Shown here piece by piece: positions 35,949 to 45,407 of a stretch of 64,000 nucleotides of DNA (positions within the stretch are counted from its first letter, which is position 1; the number at the start of each line of letters is the position of its first letter). The notes below the pieces were generated by a model. That model worked only from the letters and a program-made list of their open reading frames with translations, had not been told where the DNA came from and made no database searches. Origin of the DNA: Bacillus sp. OV166 (GTDB taxonomy: Bacteria > Bacillota > Bacilli > Bacillales > Cytobacillaceae); contig NZ_FXWM01000001.1 in assembly GCF_900177675.1 (NCBI RefSeq), forward strand, positions 2,303,001 through 2,367,000, given 5' to 3'. A program made the translations under genes and the position numbers.

Positions 35949-36303
35949 AGTAAAAATGATTTAATCTGCCGTCAGGGTGGAGATGAATTTATTTTCTTAT
36001 TAAATAACACCACTAAAGAGGAAACAGAACGAACAGCAAATAAGATTCATGAAACATTGTCTTCTCCTTTTGTTTTATCAGGTAACCGAAACTTTGAAGG
36101 TCGTGTACATCCTCAAATCAAAGCGAATTATCTGGCATCTCCTCCACTTGTGATTGCTTATGCGTTAGCTGGTACGGTTGGTATCGATTTAACGAAAGAA
36201 CCAATTGGACATGATCAAAATACGCAGCCTGTTTTTTTGAAGGATACTTGGCCATCCTCTCAAGAAATTCAACAAATGATGGCAAATGCTGTCCGTCCTG
36301 AAT
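35949..36303 (+). pseudogene. fused fragments: GGDEF domain joined to aconitase
   Basis: One open frame joins two unrelated pieces. Bases 35949-36075 encode the middle of a GGDEF domain ([16 protein letters not shown] to [13 protein letters not shown]). From about 36076 the sequence is the fourth domain of an AcnA-type aconitase ([38 protein letters not shown]). Both families naturally have a VLSGN-like stretch at the junction, so the join looks like recombination at microhomology. Neither part is functional. There is no start codon or ribosome binding site for the chimera. Confidence 0.8.
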
Positions 36304-36306
36304 TGT

Positions 36307-37012
36307 GGGAGGTGTTCAAGCAGCATTATTGGCTCGAGAAGGGGTGACCGCACCTGCAAGCTGTTTGGATGGGAAGACGGGTCTCTTTCTAATTTATTTT
36401 GGGAAGAATTTAAATGAAAAACAACGAAGCGTATTATTGAACTCTGAAACATGGGCGTTTTCCGATACATCTATTAAACTTTATCCTAGCTGTCGTTACT
36501 CACATCCATTTATTAACTCTGCCCTTGTACTTCGGGCCCATTGTAGGCATGATGAAATTGACCAAATTGTGATAGGGGTAAATGAAACGGCGAATATGTT
36601 ATGCCAACCACTTGAGGATCGTTGTCATCCTAAAACATTACAAGATGCTAAATTTAGTATTCCTTTTATGGTGGCATTTGCTTTTGTTCATGGGAGTGTT
36701 CACTTGAATAATTTGACGGAGAGGGCACTTATGGATACCGAAGTGTTAGATTTATCTAATCGTATAAAGATTGAGCAAACACAGGCTGATACGCCTGGAA
36801 TTCCTTTAGGTGATATTAAGATAGTAACCGCTAAAGGTACAAAAAGACATATAGAACGAATTCACCCTGAAACATCTTTTGATGAAGTTAAGAAGAAATT
36901 TATCGAATGTTTTCAGTATGCAAACGTAGCCGATCCTGAAGTGCTGTAGGATACGTTAAGCCATTATCTTGATTTTGATGAAGTGAATCGATTACCAATG
37001 ATTATTCATTAG
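36307..37012 (+). pseudogene. MmgE/PrpD family C-terminal fragment with internal stop
   Basis: About 234 codons of an MmgE/PrpD (2-methylcitrate dehydratase-like) protein start abruptly in mid-domain directly after the aconitase fragment ([17 protein letters not shown]). They continue through IKLYPSCRYSHPF, RCHPKTLQDAKFSIPFMVAFAFVHGSV and DIKIVTAKG. A TAG at 36947-36949 interrupts the frame; the next 20 codons to TAG 37010-37012 still look like the natural C-terminus (DTLSHYLDFDEVNRL). The N-terminal half and start are missing, so this is a decayed fragment. Confidence 0.8.
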
Positions 37013-37020
37013 TTCTTAAG

Positions 37021-37074
37021 GGTCAGGTCCCCAATCGAGTAAAGTATTACTCCTTTGGGGGACTGATCCTTTTT
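37021..37074 (+). terminator. terminator hairpin after the mosaic fragments
   Basis: GGTCAGGTCCCCAA pairs with TTTGGGGGACTGATCC, with inner GAGTAA/TTACTC pairing, followed by TTTTT. Confidence 0.75.
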
Positions 37075-37689
37075 GTTGTCGTTGATTGACTCCAAATCTC
37101 TATGCAGACAACATTATATCAAGAAAATTTCATTTACCAACCATAACTCAACTAGTTTATAATAAAAGGATGTCCAAATTGGATAGTAGGAGTCTATTTC
37201 TATGACACTAAGAGATTAAAGTCGGTAGGACAAAGGGACAGGAACACTGTCCCTGTTTTTTAGCATATAAAAAACCTACCTTAACCGAAGAAGAATATAA
37301 ACAAGTTTGTAAAGAAAGTAGAAAAAAGAGAAAAAGAAAAGTAATAGCAATTAACAATCCTATCTACAAGGATTTATTCTGGAGGTACAGTTACTCCTGA
37401 ATAAAAAGGTAAGTCAATAATTCTTAGTCGGTGAAATATTGTAGAGAAAAAGTAGGTAAATTTAATTCTCTTCAGTTTTCTTCTAAAATTGGCCGAGAAC
37501 TTTTTGTTTTAGTTGGTGGTTCACGGTTTGAAAAAATTGGGGAGAGCTTTAAATAAGGAGAGGGGAATATCCCATTGAAGTCTACTCTCCTTATTTAGGT
37601 TGTTCTATGAACTGGAAAAAGGATCATAAAATCACGGGAATTTTCCAATTCATTGCGACACTAAGATGGTAAATATCCCTCTTAATTTA
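37075..37689. other. gene-free region with two hairpins
   Basis: No credible gene. AGGGACAG/CTGTCCCT (37234-37254) is followed by a T-run and can terminate on the plus strand. AAATAAGGAGAG/CTCTCCTTATTT (37551-37562 with 37585-37596) encloses GGGAATATCCC and probably ends the minus-strand operon that finishes at 37690. Short open stretches of lysine-rich sequence near 37270-37400 resemble nothing I know. Confidence 0.55.
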
Positions 37690-38418
37690 TTATTTTTCCC
37701 TGACAATCAAGGCTGAAATCCAGCCTTCGATCCCGTTTGCGGTTTGAACTTTTAGCCACTTAATTCCTTTGGAATCTACTTGTTCTTCATTCAAAAAGTG
37801 CATTATTTCTCCATTTGTAATAGTGTATAGACGGGGCGCGGTTAGTGTGGGAGCTTCACGAATATTTCCGCCTTCTTCATATTTCTTATTTAAAGTTAAT
37901 TTTTTTTGATCAGGGGAAGCCTCTTGTATGTGCACATGTTCTTGGTTTAACCATACCTCAGCTTTCTCCCATTTTTCTGTGTACCACTCATTTGGATTGT
38001 TCATGATTGCTGCAGTAAGCAAAATCACTAAAGCTGTGGCAGAATAGAAGGTCCATCTTTTAATCCTGGTCTTATTCCTTTTCCGTTTCATGAAATGCTG
38101 AATGATTTTGTTGAAAAAACTTTCGAACAAGGCAAACATTCCTTCAATGATATCAATCCAAACAGATATGCCCGTTTTTCCTGCTTCTCTCCGTCTCCTT
38201 TGCATCGTGCAAAGAAGTGCCATGATTGGGTAAGAAATGAGATAAAGCATTTTTTTCAACAAACGGCACAACAAGTTTAAGTTGGGAGGAACAATGTACA
38301 ACAAAATCAGCCTTGCGAGCTGCAGGAGCACAAAGAGAGCCAAAAAAATACGCAACCATTCCGGAAGTACAGAAATAAGTGACCAGATCCAAAACAGCTG
38401 ATTTAAAATGGATTCCAC
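37690..38418 (-). CDS. membrane protein with C-terminal SH3-like domain
   Basis: A 242-residue protein. Hydrophobic segments lie at about 20-43 (WLRIFLALFVLLQLARLILLYIV), 56-70 and 121-139 (WTFYSATALVILLTAAIM), separated by a strongly basic stretch (KRKRNKTRIKRW). After the last helix, residues about 180-240 form a bacterial SH3-like module (GGNIREAPTLTAPRLYTITNGE, WLKVQTANGIEGWIS). SH3b domains often bind peptidoglycan or proteins. GTG is the start, behind AAAGGAG. It begins five bases after the preceding gene and is the second gene of a two-gene operon. The function is unknown. Confidence 0.78.
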   Translation of the reverse strand: MESILNQLFWIWSLISVLPEWLRIFLALFVLLQLARLILLYIVPPNLNLLCRLLKKMLYLISYPIMALLCTMQRRRREAGKTGISVWIDIIEGMFALFESFFNKIIQHFMKRKRNKTRIKRWTFYSATALVILLTAAIMNNPNEWYTEKWEKAEVWLNQEHVHIQEASPDQKKLTLNKKYEEGGNIREAPTLTAPRLYTITNGEIMHFLNEEQVDSKGIKWLKVQTANGIEGWISALIVREK

Positions 38419-38423
38419 AATCG

Positions 38424-39344
38424 CTAATCTCCTTTATATAAATAGGATGAAAGTTCTCTCCTTGGACCAGCAATCTGTTTTTTTCTATTGATGTTTTCCA
38501 GATGGACCGGGAGATACGGGAATAGTTTTTTTAGCTTGGCCAATCTTTGTTCTGCCTCAAACTGGTCAATAGAGTGATCGTTGATCAAGTTTAAAAGTTG
38601 TTTGTTTACCTCATATTTGAAGGCTTGATTTTGGCTAAACTCCGATTCCACTAACCGCTTTGCCATTTCATTCTTTTCTCCAAGCTTCCCTGCAGCGATA
38701 AAATCCCCTGCTTGAAGGGCTTCTTTAATCGAGGCCGAAATCCGGCGCGCTTCCTCCAAGTCCAGAGCCTCTTGATAGGCGGATAGTTCTGCGTTTCGGT
38801 CTAAATCGGCGATCGCCTCATCGTGGCGCTGGTCCCGAATACCTTGCCGGATCAAAACACGAACATTTCGAACAACAATACCAGCATCTCTTAACACCTT
38901 GACCAATCGCGAGGTTTGAAAAAAATCTTCAATATGCCGGGCAAAACTCAGATCCTCTTCAATAGGAAAAAATCTTGCTTCCGACTCCACCCAGAAGGGC
39001 AGATTATTGTTAAAAATGTTGCCAATTTCTCCTGCATTTTGTTGAACTAACCGTTCGGGGTGTTCAACGGCAATATCGATAAATAAATTGACAGAAAACC
39101 TTCTACCTCTTGTTGCCGAAGGGACTTCCTCCTTGTAGGTGATGGTTTGCTGCTGCATATTGACTGTATAAACCCTTTCATATTTGCCAATCCGCAATTC
39201 ACTACGTGACAAACGCTCTCCATTTTTAACTGCATAGTATTCGTTGTGATTATTAACATAAACAAAGGCATAAGTCATAGACGACGCCGGCGGTTTTTCC
39301 AAAAAGCTAAATTTCACGTCTTTAACATCTTCAATAAATTGCAT
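38424..39344 (-). CDS. uncharacterised soluble protein, possible Band7/SPFH-like
   Basis: A 306-residue protein with GGAGGGAA before its ATG. Residues 1-160 are beta-alpha mixed (YAFVYVNNHNEYYAVKNGERLSR, FSVNLFIDIAVEHPERLVQ, LRDAGIVVRNVRVLIRQG), faintly like an SPFH/Band 7 module. Residues 165-300 are charged coiled coil (DLDRNAELSAYQEALDLEEARRISASIKEAL). There is no signal or membrane helix. It is the first gene of an operon with the SH3 membrane protein, suggesting a membrane-associated assembly. The Band 7 idea is weak and I assign no function. Confidence 0.65.
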   Translation of the reverse strand: MQFIEDVKDVKFSFLEKPPASSMTYAFVYVNNHNEYYAVKNGERLSRSELRIGKYERVYTVNMQQQTITYKEEVPSATRGRRFSVNLFIDIAVEHPERLVQQNAGEIGNIFNNNLPFWVESEARFFPIEEDLSFARHIEDFFQTSRLVKVLRDAGIVVRNVRVLIRQGIRDQRHDEAIADLDRNAELSAYQEALDLEEARRISASIKEALQAGDFIAAGKLGEKNEMAKRLVESEFSQNQAFKYEVNKQLLNLINDHSIDQFEAEQRLAKLKKLFPYLPVHLENINRKKQIAGPRRELSSYLYKGD

Positions 39345-39386
39345 TAGGTTATTCCCTCCAGGTTAACTATTTTCATTGAGAGATCA

Positions 39387-39423
39387 CTTCCGCTTGTCTA
39401 CATTCTATGCAGACAAGCGGAAG
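39387..39423. terminator. 13-bp hairpin upstream of the pectin locus
   Basis: CTTCCGCTTGTCT (39387-39399) pairs with AGACAAGCGGAAG (39411-39423). It lies in the 490-base gap between the divergent SH3 operon and the polygalacturonase. There is no T-tract, so it may be a structured leader or operator rather than a terminator. Confidence 0.5.
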
Positions 39424-39737
39424 AAAAGCCCCCAAATCTATGCGGAAATTGGGGATTGAGGGAGTTGAAGTAACATAATTTAAAAGGAGTATTTATATAA
39501 AACGGGGGCTTTGTTTAATAAGGATTTCATCTTTTCACAACAATAGCAGTAAAAATTCGCTGATTTCGGGTATACGAGAATAAGAACAAGGGGTTTCTGG
39601 CCATAAAATTAAATGATTTAAGCATAAATGAAAGGGGGAGGTGAGGAATTTGGAAACAATATTTTGAGAGAATTAGATTTACTAAAACTAAAAAATAACA
39701 AAAATCCATAAAGATTTTTTTCAAAAATCTAAAAATA

Positions 39738-39771
39738 TTGAATTATTTTAGAAAGCGTTTTCATCTATAAT
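39738..39771 (+). promoter_or_regulatory. polygalacturonase promoter with cre site
   Basis: A TATAAT -10 (39766-39771) is preceded by the CcpA operator-like AGAAAGCGTTTTCA (39750-39763), 13 of 14 matches to the cre consensus. ATTGAATT (39737-39744) lies 22 bases upstream of the -10. The same ATTGAATT-cre-(-10) layout at identical spacing precedes the transporter operon at 45408. Catabolite repression by glucose is the expected behaviour. Confidence 0.75.
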
Positions 39772-39835
39772 GAACTATCAAGGAGGGAGAGAGTTAATCG
39801 TATTTCAAAAAACAGTATGAAAGGTGGAAACATAG

Positions 39836-42778
39836 TTGAAGAGACTCAAAATAAGTATTTCTATCATTTTGGTTACATTACTAGTATTCAGCCAACTTGG
39901 TGCAACAGCTCTCGCTGATAAACAATCGGCTCCAAACGCACCAGCATCGCCAGTAAACTTACAGATTCCAAAGCTGGCTTATGACGAAGACAGCATAACC
40001 CTTGTGTGGGAAAAGCCTGAGAACTATAGTGATATCGTGGATTTTAATGTCTATATGAATGGGAAGAAAATTGGCAGCGCTTTAAAAGATAACAGCGGCC
40101 CTGCAAAAGCTTATATCGATAATTTCTATAAAAATATTGAAAAAGATCATTTCCACGTTGATATTCTTATTCATAATTTCATGGTTGATAACCTTAAGCC
40201 GAACAAATCGTATGAATTTTATGTAACGTCCGTAAATGCAGAGGGTGTTGAATCCGCTCCTTCTAATAAAATTGTTGGAAAAACAACAGCTGAACCAGAG
40301 GTTTTCAATATTGTTGATTTTGGTGCCACACCAAATGATCAAACAAAAGATACAGAAGCCATTCAGGCAGCAATTGATGCGGCTACACCAGGAGCGAAAG
40401 TGTTAATTCCGGAAGGCAAATTTATTTCTGGAGAAATATGGCTTAAATCGGATATGACGCTTCAGGTCAATGGATATTTACTTGGTTCCCCAGATGCAGA
40501 AGATTACAGCCGGAATTTCTGGGTGTACGACTACTCAACAGATGAACGTTCATATTCTCTCATCAATGCCCATACCTATGATTACGGCAGCCTAAAGAAT
40601 ATTCGCATCGTAGGAAATGGTACAATCGATGGGAATGGATGGAAGTCTGATCCCAATTCTCCCACCATTAATGAAGCAGGAAATGAGCTTCCGCGCTTAA
40701 TCGCAGGCAGTAACTCAAAAGTGACTGGCAATGTTACTGTTCAAGATGGACATATGAGTCCATTAGATCCAGCTTCTGATTCTACATATGGGATATTGGC
40801 AGCAGCTCAATCATATTCAGCTCAGGTGGATGGTATGAATCCAAAGTCTGCCTACTCTGCGCGCTCCAATCTAATTACGGTACGTGGCGTGGACGGAATG
40901 TATTATGAAGGAATTACGCAGCTGAATCCTTCCTTTCACGGGATTGTTAACCTTCATAGTAAAAACATTGTTGTAAATGGTATAACAGCAAAAACATATG
41001 ATGCCAACAATGCTGATGGGTTTGAGTTTGGTGATTCGCAAAACATCATGGTTTTCAATAACTTTGTGGATACCGGAGATGACGCGATTAACTTTGCTGC
41101 AGGCATGGGGCAGGCGGCAGCTGATGAGGAACCTACCGGAGAGGCTTGGATTTTCAATAACTATATTCGCGAAGGCCACGGCGGGGTTGTTACCGGAAGC
41201 CATACGGGCAGCTGGTTCGAGAACTTTTTAGTGGAAGATAATATTATGTATAAAACAGACGTGGGCTTGCGTGCCAAAACGAACACACCAATGGGCGGAG
41301 GAGCGAGAGATATCCTTTTCAGGGACAATGCTTTAGAAGGCATTGATGGGGATGGACCGTTTGTATTCACCTCTTCTTATGAAGATGCTAATGCTGCAAT
41401 TCTTTATGAGCCTGCACAGCAAATCTCTCAATTTAAGGATATAAGGATAGAGAATACCACAGTTCGTAATCAAGGGGGCAGCAAGAAACAAGCAATCCTT
41501 GTAAAAGGAAATAACGATGTAGGGGAGGTTTATCACGAAAATATCACCTTTGAAAATGTTAAATTCGACAATGTTTTTTCCGTTAATATGGATTACGCGA
41601 AAGACTTTAAATTTAAAAATGTTTCCTTTACTAACGTCAAGGATAATGGTGGAAACCCATGGAGAATTACAAATACAACAGGACTTGTCTTTGAAAATAC
41701 AACAGGAGCACCTGGAGATGCGGCACAAAAACCTAAATGGTCTGAAACCGCAGCTGTACAAGCTGTATCGTCAGAGGAAGGAAAGAGCGTTACCTTATCT
41801 TGGAATGGAGCTTCCGATAATATCGGAGTGTCAGGTTATACGATTTATAAAGATGGAAAGAAAATTGGCACAGGATACACGACAACCAATAACACAAGCT
41901 TTACAGTTAACGGTTTAACGCCTGCCAAGGAATACACATTCAAAGTGGAAGCGACTGATGCAGTTGGCAATCGCACTTCTGATGGTCCTGAAATGAAAGT
42001 AACAACAAAGGGAGAAGCAGATGTAACAGCACCAGTGCTTCCAGGAGATACTAAAATTAAAGAACCAACCACGACGATTCCTGCAAATGAAACTTTCAGC
42101 GGCAAAGAAGTAGAAGTGGTTTACCCTGGATTCACATGGGCCTCGCTGGACTGGGAATTAGCAAGTGATGATACAGGTGTTGCCGGGTATAATGTGTATG
42201 CAAACGGGGAATTCCATGGCTTTGCTGAATCCAGCAACTATACGTTAACCAATCTTCAGCCAGGTACCAAATATGTAGTGGAAGTGGAGGCTGTCGATCT
42301 TGCAGGCAATAAAACAAAATACGGCTCCTCCATGGAAGTCGAAACAGCTGCACCGTACGCGATTGGGGCTCCATCTTTTACTGGCGGGCTAAAAGGTCAG
42401 ATTGGAATGGATGGTACAAGTGTGTCCCTCTCTTGGAACAAGGCAGCCGCCATTAACCAAGATGTCATTGGATACCGTGTTTATGTAAACGGAAAACCTA
42501 TTAAGCCTGAGGGGGCTGAGTTTACACCAATTAATGCCGAAATGACAACAGCTGAAACCAATTATACGGTTACCGGCCTTAAACAAGGTAAACAGTATAC
42601 ATTTAAAGTGGAAGCAGTGGGGCAGGGAATCAAATATTCAAAAAGAGAAAGACTATCCGATGTTATTCCAAACGGTCTTGAAAAAGTTTTAGGATATCGC
42701 TGGAGTGGCTTTGGGCCAAGCGAAACCGTTCATTTAATACCAGGTAAGGCTATTAGTGAACAGGCTAAATCAGAGTAA
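39836..42778 (+). CDS. secreted exo-polygalacturonase GH28 with Fn3 modules
   Basis: A 980-residue secreted enzyme. Residues 1-27 form a signal peptide (KRLKISISIILVTLLVF, cut near ALA-DK). An Fn3 domain occupies about 38-150, the GH28 beta-helix about 160-610, and two or three Fn3 domains about 640-965. GH28 catalytic motifs are NAD (N392-D394), the D415-D416 pair, GHG (447-449) and R479-A-K481. This Fn3-GH28 architecture matches PehX-type exo-poly-alpha-galacturonosidases, which release dimers from pectate ends. The start is TTG behind AGGTGG. Its promoter has a cre site and a terminator follows, so it is monocistronic. Confidence 0.9.
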   Translation: MKRLKISISIILVTLLVFSQLGATALADKQSAPNAPASPVNLQIPKLAYDEDSITLVWEKPENYSDIVDFNVYMNGKKIGSALKDNSGPAKAYIDNFYKNIEKDHFHVDILIHNFMVDNLKPNKSYEFYVTSVNAEGVESAPSNKIVGKTTAEPEVFNIVDFGATPNDQTKDTEAIQAAIDAATPGAKVLIPEGKFISGEIWLKSDMTLQVNGYLLGSPDAEDYSRNFWVYDYSTDERSYSLINAHTYDYGSLKNIRIVGNGTIDGNGWKSDPNSPTINEAGNELPRLIAGSNSKVTGNVTVQDGHMSPLDPASDSTYGILAAAQSYSAQVDGMNPKSAYSARSNLITVRGVDGMYYEGITQLNPSFHGIVNLHSKNIVVNGITAKTYDANNADGFEFGDSQNIMVFNNFVDTGDDAINFAAGMGQAAADEEPTGEAWIFNNYIREGHGGVVTGSHTGSWFENFLVEDNIMYKTDVGLRAKTNTPMGGGARDILFRDNALEGIDGDGPFVFTSSYEDANAAILYEPAQQISQFKDIRIENTTVRNQGGSKKQAILVKGNNDVGEVYHENITFENVKFDNVFSVNMDYAKDFKFKNVSFTNVKDNGGNPWRITNTTGLVFENTTGAPGDAAQKPKWSETAAVQAVSSEEGKSVTLSWNGASDNIGVSGYTIYKDGKKIGTGYTTTNNTSFTVNGLTPAKEYTFKVEATDAVGNRTSDGPEMKVTTKGEADVTAPVLPGDTKIKEPTTTIPANETFSGKEVEVVYPGFTWASLDWELASDDTGVAGYNVYANGEFHGFAESSNYTLTNLQPGTKYVVEVEAVDLAGNKTKYGSSMEVETAAPYAIGAPSFTGGLKGQIGMDGTSVSLSWNKAAAINQDVIGYRVYVNGKPIKPEGAEFTPINAEMTTAETNYTVTGLKQGKQYTFKVEAVGQGIKYSKRERLSDVIPNGLEKVLGYRWSGFGPSETVHLIPGKAISEQAKSE

Positions 42779-42814
42779 TTTAGATTGATAATATAATAGA
42801 AGAAACATAGAAGA

Positions 42815-42851
42815 AACAGGGTGCGATTTTAGAATCACACCCTGTTTTTAG
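42815..42851 (+). terminator. intrinsic terminator after exo-polygalacturonase
   Basis: AACAGGGTGCGATT pairs with AATCACACCCTGTT with one mismatch, followed by TTTTT. The following 186 bases to the repeat hold nothing recognised. Confidence 0.85.
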
Positions 42852-43036
42852 TGACTAAATCACTTAGAAAAATTAAATGGGAAATTATGACTAAACGCAA
42901 GGCAAATGTAAGGTATTAAACCTGTGCCTATTTTACTAATCTTAAGAACAACCAAAAATATAAAACAGTTTTCTAAAAATTTTATATTCTCAAAAAAAGA
43001 ACTCGCTTGCATAATTACACTTAGACTTTATGAAAG

Positions 43037-43098
43037 GAAGCTCCCCGTACCGCTCGCGGAAAGCGAAACGCCTGGAGCGGAAATCAACAGGCTAGTTT
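43037..43098. repeat. dispersed GC-rich repeat, partial copy C
   Basis: Only the right half of the repeat is present: GGAAGCTCCCCG, then CGCGGAAAGCGAAACGCC, ending GGAGCGGAAATCAAC and the flank AGGCTAGTTTGACACAGCC. It lies 70 bases upstream of the intracellular GH28 gene. Confidence 0.8.
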
Positions 43099-43171
43099 GA
43101 CACAGCCTAAAATAAAAATCGTACAAAGTTTTCAGCAAAGTGACTGCAGCTGATAAAAAGGAAGGTAAAAA

Positions 43172-44530
43172 ATGATTAGTTCAACGACATCAAGTATTTA
43201 TGATATCAAGCAATTTGGAGCAATCAGCGATGGGGAAGCAAATAATACAAACGCTATTTCACTCGCTATTGAAGCATGTTCTGAAGCAGGCGGTGGGACC
43301 GTTTATGTTCCCGCCGGGCGTTTCCTTACAGGAGCTGTCATTTTAAGAAGCAATGTAAATTTATACTTAGAGGCTGGCTCCATTTTAGTATTCAGCCCTG
43401 ATGAAACAGATTACCCAATAGTCCAATCCCGCTGGGAGGGGGTAACAAGGGAAGTCTACTCCTCCTGTATTTATGCCGAAAATGGTGAAAATATTTCGGT
43501 AACCGGTCATGGCACGTTGGACGGCAGCGGGCATTATTGGTGGAGCCTTTTTCGAAGGAAAGAAAATCAATACCCAAGGCCGAAGCTGATTAGCTTCGAC
43601 CATTGTAAACATGTCTTGATTTCAGGAGTGAAACTGATGAACTCCCCAAGCTGGACCGTTCATCCACTCTGCTGTGAAGACGTCACGATCCATAATATTC
43701 GGATTGAAAATCCGAGTGACTCTCCAAATACGGATGGGATTAATCCGGAATCCTGCCGAAACGTTCGCATTTCTGATTGCCATATTGACGTCGGTGATGA
43801 TTGTATTGCCATTAAGGCAGGTACAGAGGAAACAAAGGAACGTATTCCTTGTGAAAATATTACCATTACCAATTGTACGATGATTCATGGTCATGGCGGC
43901 ATTGTGTTTGGAAGTGAGATGAGCGGAGATATCCGAAATGTCACCATAAGCAATTGTATCTTTGAAGGAACAGACCGGGGCATCCGCCTGAAATCACGAC
44001 GAGGCCGTGGCGGTGTGATTGAAGATGTGCGCATCAATAATATTATCATGAAGGGTGTAATTTGTCCTTTTATTGCCAATTTATATTACCACTGGGGTCC
44101 ACGGGGCGAGGAGAAATATGTGTGGGATAAAAATCCCTACCCGATTACCAAGGAAACACCTGTGTTTAGAAGAATCCATTTTGCCAATATAACGGCCCGT
44201 GACGTCAGTGCCGCAGCCGGTTTCTTATATGGTCTTGCCGAAATGTACGTGGAGGATATCACATTTGAAAATGTTTCTGTGTCAATGGCTGAAGATGCCA
44301 AACCCGGTCTGCCTGCGATGATGGCGGAACTTGAACCAATGAAGCAAAGAGGTTTTTATTGCTGCCATGTTACGGATATTCGATTCCATCGGGTATCAGT
44401 CAGCAATCATGAAGGGCCGGCTTTCTATGTGGAAAACGGCAATGAAATTGAAATAGAAGGGTGTAAGTCCAAAAGTATTCGATCAACTGACCCTCTTTTT
44501 ATATTTCATAATGTGAGTAATGTTGAATAG
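43172..44530 (+). CDS. intracellular GH28 glycosidase (polygalacturonase-like)
   Basis: A 452-residue GH28 beta-helix without a signal peptide. N186-T187-D188 (NTDGINPE), D209-D210 (VGDDCIAIK), G240-H241-G242 and R272-L273-K274 are the complete catalytic set. Intracellular bacterial GH28 enzymes of this length act on imported oligogalacturonides, releasing galacturonate from the non-reducing end. AAGGAAGG precedes the ATG. It appears to be transcribed alone, with a repeat remnant upstream and a terminator downstream. Rhamnogalacturonan-type oligomers are an alternative substrate. Confidence 0.9.
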   Translation: MISSTTSSIYDIKQFGAISDGEANNTNAISLAIEACSEAGGGTVYVPAGRFLTGAVILRSNVNLYLEAGSILVFSPDETDYPIVQSRWEGVTREVYSSCIYAENGENISVTGHGTLDGSGHYWWSLFRRKENQYPRPKLISFDHCKHVLISGVKLMNSPSWTVHPLCCEDVTIHNIRIENPSDSPNTDGINPESCRNVRISDCHIDVGDDCIAIKAGTEETKERIPCENITITNCTMIHGHGGIVFGSEMSGDIRNVTISNCIFEGTDRGIRLKSRRGRGGVIEDVRINNIIMKGVICPFIANLYYHWGPRGEEKYVWDKNPYPITKETPVFRRIHFANITARDVSAAAGFLYGLAEMYVEDITFENVSVSMAEDAKPGLPAMMAELEPMKQRGFYCCHVTDIRFHRVSVSNHEGPAFYVENGNEIEIEGCKSKSIRSTDPLFIFHNVSNVE

Positions 44531-44542
44531 TAAATTTCTGTC

Positions 44543-44584
44543 AATTGTCTGTCCTAATATCAATAAGGCAGGCAATATTTTTTA
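44543..44584 (+). terminator. terminator after intracellular GH28
   Basis: ATTGTCTGTCC and GGCAGGCAAT pair with G-U wobbles and are followed by ATTTTTT. Confidence 0.6.
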
Positions 44585-44668
44585 AAAGTTAATCTATTAA
44601 AATATCAAAAATGGATCCGAAGGAATGATCAAAATAAGGGTTATTAAAATGAATAGGGAGTGAGAAAT

Positions 44669-45056
44669 TTGAAGGCTTAACAAAAATTCGAAGTGTTTTA
44701 CTTGCCTTGCTTTTAATTTGCAGCAGCATTCCAGCTGCATATGCAGAAGAAACAGGCGGTAATCAGGAAGCAGCCCAAAGTGAGAATTTAGTGTGGCAAA
44801 GTATTACATTTGGCCAGTCAACAGATTTGAATTTTACCGCGAATGTTTTGCCAGAAAAAATTGGTACAAACAATGCAGCACCAGGAAAACCAGGCACCAT
44901 TAAATATGGACGGTTTTACAATTTTAATCCAGGTAAAATGGTTGTTGAAAATAACACAGCTTTTAATAATAAAAGGTTTAACTATGTGTTTTTACCATGG
45001 ATTGGAGGCAACACATGACATCCATGTAAAACAAATGCCCCCAGGGCTAAAATAAA
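44669..45056 (+). pseudogene. secreted pectate lyase-like gene, internally deleted
   Basis: GGGAG precedes a TTG, but the first frame stops after three codons. With one base restored it reads a signal peptide (LTKIRSVLLALLLICSSIPAAYA), then NLVWQSITFGQSTDLNF and LPEKIGTN, typical of the N-terminal region of large secreted pectinases. It then passes directly into PGKMVVENNTAFNNKRFNYVF, which looks like the end of a PL9-type beta-helix, so several hundred codons are missing. The frame ends at 45016-45018 soon after. It is clearly dead. The exact lyase family is a judgement from short segments. Confidence 0.7.
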
Positions 45057-45234
45057 ATAAAGTAATAGTGTAAAAGTATCCATAGGTAGAACTAATTGTC
45101 CTGTCGTGGTTTAATTCATATACTTAAGAAAATCATTCCTTTCTGGTGTTGTGTCAGTGTGGTAACTTCATTATACCAAATGGAGTGATTGTCTTATTTT
45201 TTTGTACAAAGTTCAATAAATAATTTTACACTCT

Positions 45235-45270
45235 GTTGATTGAAGCGAAGCGCCTGGAGCGGAAATCAAC
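45235..45270. repeat. dispersed GC-rich repeat, minimal copy D
   Basis: Only 36 bases remain: the left end GTTGATT is joined to GAAGCGAAGCGCC and the right end GGAGCGGAAATCAAC, followed by the common flank AGACAAGTTTAA. The centre has been deleted. Confidence 0.8.
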
Positions 45271-45293
45271 AGACAAGTTTAAAAGAACGATGC

Positions 45294-45340
45294 AAAAGAG
45301 GGTGCCCCTAAAAGTTACTTTTGGGACACCCTCTTTTGTT
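45294..45340. terminator. terminator before the transporter operon
   Basis: AAAAGAGGGTGCCCC (45294-45308) pairs with GGGACACCCTCTTTT (45323-45337), with AAAAG/CTTTT extending it inside. A and T tracts on both sides make it bidirectional. Confidence 0.82.
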
Positions 45341-45407
45341 GTGTGCATTTCAACAATATTAAAAAAATTATGAACATCTAAAAAAATCAAACAAACGGCT
45401 AAAGATA

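Noticed and set aside
37234..37400. small lysine-rich gene after the GGGACAG hairpin
   Set aside because: There is no start codon with a ribosome binding site and no recognisable homology; it is treated as part of a gene-free region.
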